This document shows, piece by piece, positions 57,800-64,000 of a stretch of DNA of 64,000 nt (its first letter is position 1; every line of letters begins with the position of its first letter). The translations under genes and the position numbers were made by a program. Origin of the DNA: Symbiodinium natans (taxonomy: Eukaryota > Sar > Dinophyceae > Suessiales > Symbiodiniaceae); NCBI GenBank assembly GCA_905221605.1, contig CAJNDS010002528.1, positions 249,001 through 313,000 on the forward strand. The letters are read 5' to 3'. The notes beneath the pieces were generated by a model. It made no database searches. It worked only from the letters and a program-made list of their open reading frames with translations, and was not told the DNA's origin.

Positions 57800-57975
57800 C
57801 CGGCGTGCTGTTATCGGCCGCCGGGAAAGCAGGGTACTGTTATCGGTCCCTGAACACAGTGGTACTGTTATCGGTCCACTGTCTCTCCCCTTCCTTGTTT
57901 TATTGTTATCTCGCCATCTCTGATCAAAGACATTGTAGCAGACACGACACGGTGGTACTGTTATCGGTCCGCCGT
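57800..57975 (+). repeat. Dispersed 16-nt motif GTACTGTTATCGGTCC, 4 copies
   Basis: Copies near 57807 (variant), 57834, 57862 and 57954, at irregular spacing, each followed by a different stretch. Confidence 0.85.
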
Positions 57976-58044
57976 GTCTGTCTCCTAGAAAGCAGCAGCA
58001 ACAGGAAAAGTCCATGCATTGTTTATAAATAGTATTTCCTTAGG

Positions 58045-59260
58045 CTGTCAACGTTGATTTTGGTGTTTGTTTTGCTGCTTTCTTGTTTTTTGAGTGATTT
58101 TATTCAGTGTTTCGTATGGTTTTGTGTAGCTAGCTTGCGCTCGGCACAGCAAATCCCTACAGCACACGTGTCAAAATTGATGTTGGTGTTTGTTTTGCTG
58201 CGTTCTTGTTTTTTGAGTGTTTTTAGTCAGTGTTTTGTATGGCTTTGAAAAGATTGTGATTTTGCACAGCTAGCTTTCGCTCGGCACGGCAAATCCCTAC
58301 AGCACGCATGTCGACATTGATTTTTGTGTTTGTTTTGCTGCGCTCTTGTTTTTTGATTGTGTTTAGTCAGTGTTTTGTATGGTTTTGAAAAGATTGTGAT
58401 TTTGCACAGCTAGCTTTCGCTCGGCACGGCAAATCCCTACAGCACGCGTGTCAAAATTGATTTTGGTGTTTGTTTTGCTGCGTTCTTTTTTTTGAGTGTT
58501 TTTTTAGTCAGTGTTTTGTATGGTTTTGAAAAGATTGTGATTTTTCACAGCTAGCTTTCGCTCGGCACGGCAAATCCCTACAGCACGCGTGTCAAAATTG
58601 ATTTTGGTGTTTGTTTTGCTGCGTTCTTGTTTTTTGAGTGTTTTTAGTCAGTGTTTTGTATGGTTTAAAAAGATTGCGATTTCGCACAGCTAGCTTGCGC
58701 TCGGCACGGCAAATCCCGACAGCTTTGCTGACAATAGCAGTCTCTAATCTTCAGTGAAGTTTAGTTTGGGGGTGTTCTTGTGGTTTGCTTGTTTTTGCCT
58801 CGGCTTTTGTATAGTTTTTTGTATATAGGACCATTTAATTGCCTTTTTTGTGAATTAAAGCACGGCAAATCCCTACAGCACACGTGTCAAAATTGATTTT
58901 GGTGTTTATTTTGCTGCTTTCTTGTTTTTTGAGTTTTTTTTACTTAGTGTTTGGTATGGTTTCAAAAAAATATATTTTTTGTACAGCTAGCTTGCGCTCG
59001 TTGAGGCAAATCCCTACACTACAGATGTCAAAATTGATTTTAGTGTGTCATTTGCTGCGTTCTTAATTATTAGAGTGTTTTTACAGAGTGTTTTGCATAG
59101 TCTCGAAAAAAAGGTTGTGATTTTTATACAGCTAGCTTGCGTTCGGTACAGCAAATCCCGACAGCACACGTGTTGGTGTTTGTTCTTTTTTTGTTTGCTG
59201 TTTTTTAGTCAATGTTTTGTATGGTTTATACAAACTTTTTGAACACCTAGCTTACGCTCG
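58045..59260 (+). repeat. ~140-bp satellite, about 8 copies
   Basis: The unit runs from TTGATTTTGGTGTTTGTTTT through TTTTGTATGGTTTTGAAAAG and GCACAGCTAGCTTTCGCTCG to CAAATCCCTACAGCACGCGT. Copies start near 58058, 58183, 58321, 58461, 58602, 58898, 59040 and 59172; one around 58740 is degenerate. Confidence 0.95.
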
Positions 59261-59578
59261 ACATCGACAAGGTTTAGGCCTATGGGTTATCGAGAAATGC
59301 CACGACGCTCAGGCCAACCTGACATCGACTGTGGCGATATGATTGGCGAAAAAGGTTAGAGCTCTGAAGCGTGGGGATTTTGAGTGAACTGCAAGTAGCT
59401 GCTACGTGTGTTGCACATCGGCATGCATGAGCGAAGTTTAGCCACTGCGATGCTCAGTTCTGCTCAAGCATTCTTGCGCCGCGATCCTTTTGTTTTTGCT
59501 TGCACGCCGAAGGCCAGCTATTTTAGACTAAACAAGAAGCGTAAATGTTATCCAATTTGTGATCTGCTTTGAGGCGAC

Positions 59579-59809
59579 ATGGGCAGGAACAAAGGCAAAA
59601 ACAGCGGCAAGAAGAACAGCAACAAGAACGGCAACAAGAGCGAGAAGAAGAAGGATTCGCCGCACACAACGTGGAGGAAGAACGAACGAGCTATGGCCCC
59701 GCTCTCATTTTTGTCTTTCGCACGTTCGACCCTGCATGTTGATAGCTTGCGGTCAAGGAATTTCAACGGAGGATGCAAGAGAAGCAGCAGGCCATGCGCA
59801 CCTATATAG
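59579..59809 (+). CDS. Small Lys/Asn-rich ORF, possible first exon
   Basis: ATG in good context opens NKGKNSGKKNSNKNGNKSEK and onward for about 36 highly basic residues, then a less biased stretch to a stop at codon 77. The basic start could be nucleic-acid binding or nuclear targeting. It may splice onward; nothing downstream is recognised. Codon bias (AAG, AAC) looks coding, unlike the flanking satellites. Confidence 0.4.
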   Translation: MGRNKGKNSGKKNSNKNGNKSEKKKDSPHTTWRKNERAMAPLSFLSFARSTLHVDSLRSRNFNGGCKRSSRPCAPI

Positions 59810-59837
59810 GTGCTACTACAAAGGGACCCACCCGAAA

Positions 59838-60750
59838 CTAGGGTTTAGGGTTTAGAGATGAGGGAGTGCAGAGAGGAGGAAGTCGACCGCTAGCCCGAAA
59901 ACCAATACCCTAGATCCTAAACCCTAAACCCTAAGCTCAAAACCCTAAACAGTTGGCACCTCAACGAAACCCAGGCCCGACGCAACATCGAGTACGTGAG
60001 CAAGCCCCGAGTGGGCGGCGCCTGAGAGGGCCTGCAGGTTTCGGGTTTAGTGTTTAGTGTGGGTTCAGGGTTTAGGGTTTAGGGCTTGGGGTTTAAGTTT
60101 AGGGTTTAGCGTTTAGGGTCTAGGGTCTAGGGTGCAGGGTTTAGGGTTTAGGGTTTAGGGTATAGGAATAAGTATAGGGTTTAGGGTTAGAGTTTAGGGT
60201 CCAGCAGAGTCCCCCTTACAGAGTGCAGAATGATGGGAAGCGGCCTTCACCACCTCGCCCGAGGCATCTCTAAGAGAGCAGCCCACCAGACTGTGGCCTT
60301 AGCCATCTTCTTAGCCCTCTGCAGGGGTAAACCCTAAAACCTAAACCCTAAACCCTAAACCCTAGCCCTAAACCCTAAACCCTCTTGAAGAACTCCTCAC
60401 TCCGAAGGACCTCTCTGAGATACGTGGCCCCTGTTCCAAAAGTTTATTCTTCCCCATCTCCCAACTCTAAACCGTAAGCCCTAAAGCTTAAACCCTAAAC
60501 TTTAAACTAAGCCCTAAAACCTAAACCCTAACACCTAAACCCTAAACCCTAACCCTAAACCCTGAACCTTAAACCCTAAACCCTAAACCCTCACCCTGCG
60601 GATGCTATCCGAAATTCTGAGAAGTGACCGGCCACTTCCCTGGCCTTACCGAGTATGGGGCCATTGAAAAAGTCTCTTAGTCCTGCTGAGAGCTTGGGGA
60701 GCTGTAGGGTTTAGGGTTTAGGGTTTAGCGTTTAGGGTTTAGGGTTTTCG
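59838..60750. repeat. Cluster of telomere-like blocks in both orientations
   Basis: TTTAGGG type at 59838-59855, 60039-60203 and 60703-60748; CCCTAAA type at 59906-59950, 60328-60386 and 60465-60592. Unit variants include TTTAGTG, TCTAGGG and TAAACCTAAA. Short unique GC-richer pieces lie between them. Confidence 0.95.
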
Positions 60751-61087
60751 GGATGGTTCGCTCTCACAGTGGACCCAGCTCAGCACACATTAAGCGGCTA
60801 CTCTCAACAGCCTGTGATCTGATTCGTGAGAGTGTTGCCACCGAGTGGTGGGGTGGCTCTTCATCACCTTCAGAAGCCTAAACCAAGATCTCTTGCGGGA
60901 TCACAGAAGCCTGCGAGGGTGATGGCTCGTCTCACATGTTTTTGAAGGGCGTCATCATGACGACGAAAAAACAAGCAGAAGTTGTAATAGAACGAATAGT
61001 GCTAGAAACATAGCATCAAATATAATTAGTAGAGCTCTCTATAGTAAAACAACAAAAGGAAGTCAAATGATACATAAAGGTTCCTGC

Positions 61088-61150
61088 CACATATATATAT
61101 ATATATGGTACCCCCCCCCCCCCCCAAAGATCCACCTTTTTTTCCCTTTT
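61088..61150 (+). repeat. (TA)n-GGTAC-poly-C-AAAGATCCACC element
   Basis: (TA)n, GGTA, a C run of about 14, AAAGATCCACC, T-run. The reverse complement of the same arrangement occurs at 63813-63862; a looser relative is at 28425-28475. Confidence 0.8.
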
Positions 61151-61324
61151 TCTCAAGGAGACAACACAATGAAACAACGCAGTCTGCTTCTCCGATTCAT
61201 CTGCTCCTCAACTTCATAAACTCACAATGAACTCACAAGAACTCACAAGTGCAACTGACAATGAACTCACACGTGCAACTCACAATGAACTCACAAGTGC
61301 TTCATAATAAATATGACTTCTGTG

Positions 61325-62325
61325 TTACAGCCGTTTCAATTGAAACGGCCGACGTTTCAATTGAAACGGCTTGTATCCAAGATCCAAGATCCAAGATTTT
61401 GAGGGGCTATTGGAAATGCGTCTTGGAATCCTATATCTTGGATCCCAGCCGTTTCAATTGAAACGGAAATGTTTCAATTGAAACGGCCGGGATCCAAGCT
61501 AGATTCCAAGATGCATCTCCAACAGTTCCTCAAAATCTTGGATCTTGGACCCCAGCCGTTTCAATGGAAACGGCCGACGTTTCAATTGAAACGGCCAGGA
61601 TCCAAGATCCAAGATTTTTGAGGGGCTATTGGAAATGCATCTTGGAATCCTATATCTTGGATCCCAGCCGTTTCAATTGAAACGGAAACGTTTCAATTGA
61701 AACGGCCGGGATCCAAGCTAGATTCCAAGATGCATTTCCAACAGCCCCTCAAAATCTTGGATCTTGGATCTTGGATCCCAGCCGTTTCAATTGAAACGGC
61801 CGACGTTTCAATTGAAACGGCCGGGATCCAAGCTAGATTCCAAGATGCATCTCCAACAGCCCCTCAAAATCTTGGATCTTGGATCCCAGCCGTTTCAATT
61901 GAAACGGCCGACGTTTCAATTGAAACGGCCGGGATCCAAGATCCAAGATCCAAGATTTTGAGGGGCTATTGGAAATGCATCTTGGAATCCTATATCTTGG
62001 ATCCCAGCCGTTTCAATTGAAACGGAAACGTTTCAATTGAAACGGCCGGGATCCAAGCTAGATTCCAAGATGCATTTCCAACAGCCCCTCAATTTCTTGG
62101 ATCTTGGATCCCAGCCGTTTCAATTGAAACGGCCGATGTTTCAATTGAAACGGCTGGGATCCAAGATCCAAGATCCAAGATTTTGAGGGGCTATTGGAAA
62201 TGCATCTTGGAATCCTATATCTTGGATCCCAGCCGTTTCGATTGAAACGGAAACGTTTCAATTGAAACGGCCGGGATCCAAGCCAGATTCCAAGATGCAT
62301 CTCCAACAGCCCCTCAAAATCTTGG
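61325..62325. repeat. Palindromic array built on CCGTTTCAATTGAAACGG
   Basis: Nine pairs of the 14-18-bp palindrome (starting near 61332, 61450, 61557, 61669, 61782, 61890, 62007, 62115 and 62233). Members of a pair are about 20 nt apart, and pairs recur about every 107-118 nt. Linkers contain TCCAAGATCCAAGATTTTGA and GGGGCTATTGGAAATGCATC, or the reverse complement; orientation mostly alternates. Open frames in both strands are by-products. Confidence 0.97.
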
Positions 62326-62334
62326 GTTAAGCAA

Positions 62335-63240
62335 TTCAAATTCAACCCAAACCCTGAATTTAACTTTTAAACCCTACACGATTAAGGTTTAAAGGTTTAG
62401 GGTTGAATATTTAGGCATGTAAATATAGGTCGGCAATTAAACCTAAACCTTTAACCTTTGAACCCTATAGTTTAATGTTTAAAGGTTTAGAGTTTGAGAT
62501 CTAGACATATAAACCTAAGCCCCTAGAGTCCAAAACTTAGGATTTAAGGTTTAGGCATTTAAACCTTAACCCTAAACCCTCTAGGGTCTGAACCCTAAAA
62601 CCCCATAGGGTCCAAAAAAGCTCAAAGTTTTCAACCCTATAGGAGCTGAACGTATACATGCCCAGACCTTAGGTTTGTAAATCAGTAAGCCCTATAGGGT
62701 AAGGGTTTTTTGAGGGTTTATCTCTAAAACCCTCACGCGGTTAGCCCTTTCGGGTGTAAACCCTATAGGGTTTACAGGTTTCGGGTTCAAGATGTAGACA
62801 TTACCTATAGGAGCCTTATCACCCTGTGATTTAGGCATTTAAAGCGCTAACTTTAGGGCTTCAGGTTTAAGATTTAGGCATTTAAACCTTAACCCTAAAC
62901 TCTTTAGGGTCTGAACCCGGAGCTGAAGGTGTACATGCCCAGACCTTAGGTTTGTAAACCATTAAACCCTAGAAGGTGTATGGTACTTTGAGCCTCAAAG
63001 TACCATACACCTTCTAGGGTTTAATGGTTTACAAACCTAAGGTCTGGGACTTTGAGGGTTTATCTCTACAACCCTCACGGGGTTTGCCCGATAGCTTTTC
63101 AGCCCTATAGGAATTACAGGGTACTGGTTTATCAAGGTTTGGGCATTGCCTATAGGAGTAGGACCTTGAACCCTGAAGGGCTTAAGGCTTCAATCCCTAA
63201 ACTTAAATCCCATAAGGTTATTCCTATGTTTGCAGGGCTT
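62335..63240. repeat. Highly degenerate telomere-like region
   Basis: TTTAGGG/AACCCTA motifs with many variants (TTTAAAGG, CCCTATAGGG, TTTAGGCATT). CCCTATAGGGT, itself palindromic, recurs several times. No gene. Confidence 0.8.
62938..63048. repeat. Perfect palindrome, 55-bp arms, 1-nt centre
   Basis: The left arm 62938-62992 (CCCAGACCTTAGG...GTACTTTGAG) is the exact reverse complement of 62994-63048; the single centre base is C at 62993. Confidence 0.98.
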
Positions 63241-63544
63241 GCCTCCTGTGAAAATACAAAGAGAAAGTAGAACAAGTACCCACATGGCCTCATGATGTAT
63301 GTATATAGGGTATATGTATTGTGTATCAAACACAGGCAATGGAGAAGGCGTAGGGTGATACGAAAAAAACATCTGCTGTAAGTTCCCGGAACGCGAGAAT
63401 ACTGTGAGCAGATATCTTTTCGCCATTCCCTGAGATCTTCCAACAGGCTGCTAGTAATTGCTCGCAAGTATCTAGCTGTTCATTCTCACAAGCCCATAAG
63501 GTCTTATATGATACTCGTCCAAAGCAACTGCGTATCACATCCTG

Positions 63545-63800
63545 ACTACAAAAGTATTGTTGTTCAGGATGTTTCAGGCTTGTGTACGTCTCGTAAACAG
63601 AAATGATATAGCATGCTATGGGAACTGTGCTACGGGAACTGTGCTGCTATATCTGAATTTAGGCTTGTGAGTTGAAGGGGCGCGCAAGCCAGCAGGTTTT
63701 GTGTAGATACTTTTCTGATACATTTTTGTTTTTCAGGTTGTTTCAGGTGCTTGTGCGTCTCGTAAGCAGAAACGATATAACATGCTACGGGAGCTGTGTT
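63545..63800 (+). repeat. Direct repeat pair, ~75 nt
   Basis: GATGTTTCAGGCTTGTGTAC and following (63570-63645) is repeated with changes at 63733-63800 (GTTGTTTCAGGTGCTTGTGC): both contain GTCTCGTAA(A/G)CAGAAA and GATATA(G/A)CATGCTA. Confidence 0.8.
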
Positions 63801-63812
63801 GTCTATTGCAAG

Positions 63813-63862
63813 TCTCTAAAACGGTGGATCTTTGAGGGGGGGGTAGCATATATATATATATA
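63813..63862 (-). repeat. Poly-G/(TA)n element, inverted relative of 61088
   Basis: GGTGGATCTTTGAGGGGGGG, then TAGCA and (TA)n: the reverse complement of the 61088 arrangement. Confidence 0.8.
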
Positions 63863-64000
63863 TGTCTGTATGTATACAACAAAGAATCTGCTTTGTTTGT
63901 TCACAAAGAATGATGCTATACTAGTGCTTTACTACACTATGCTGCACTATGCAGCACTGTAGGCATCCTATACGCCATACTAAATTCTATACTAGATACT

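Noticed and set aside
61325-62325. CRISPR array
   Set aside because: Short repeats with regular spacing, but spacers are near-identical and inverted copies of each other, the genome is eukaryotic, and no cas genes are present.

Overview
This window reads as nuclear DNA of a dinoflagellate. It may be a Symbiodiniaceae-like or related species; the species cannot be fixed from the sequence. Four observations support this. (1) Plant-type telomere repeats (TTTAGGG/CCCTAAA) are scattered through it as interstitial blocks. (2) At introns that conserved protein domains let me place, 14 of 21 donors are GC, 3 are GA and only 4 are GT; nearly all acceptors are AG followed by G. (3) Every gene I can recognise lies on the + strand. 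(4) The protein set (EF-hand one-domain cation channels, a CCCH finger with a basic tail, a C2 protein, a Cys-bounded repeat protein) suits an alveolate alga. No rRNA, tRNA, CRISPR array, operon or bacterial ribosome-binding site was seen.

Layout. 0-0.55 kb: 3' part of a DUF218/YdcF-like gene. 1.4-3.3 kb: unassigned coding-like pieces, then a RING-H2 gene with an 18-nt microexon. 4.1-6.4 kb: single-exon C2-domain membrane protein. 8.3-10.9 kb: Chk2-like Ser/Thr kinase split by many short GC-AG introns. 12.4-13.1 kb: PDZ-domain exons next to telomere-like blocks. 14.0-19.2 kb: two tandem paralogous one-domain cation channels with C-terminal EF-hands, the first intronless and the second with three introns. 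23.9-25.6 kb: an anchored protein of repeated Cys-bounded helices. 32.2-32.9 kb: CCCH zinc finger protein. 41.1-42.7 kb: GDT1/TMEM165 cation antiporter. 46.5-47.6 kb: coiled-coil exons. 50-55.6 kb: isolated coding-like exons, including a sulfotransferase-like P-loop.

Between the genes are long stretches of simple repeats (CT, CA, TA, poly-C/poly-G), minisatellites, hairpin elements and dispersed repeat families. From about 55.7 kb to the end the DNA is AT-rich and almost purely repetitive: a 9-bp TAGTTTTAA array, a 31-bp tandem, a ~140-bp satellite, clustered telomere-like blocks, an array built on the palindrome CCGTTTCAATTGAAACGG, and a perfect 55-bp-arm palindrome. Several genes share a calcium or cation theme (C2 protein, two EF-hand channels, GDT1 antiporter). 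Nothing in the sequence shows that they form one pathway.
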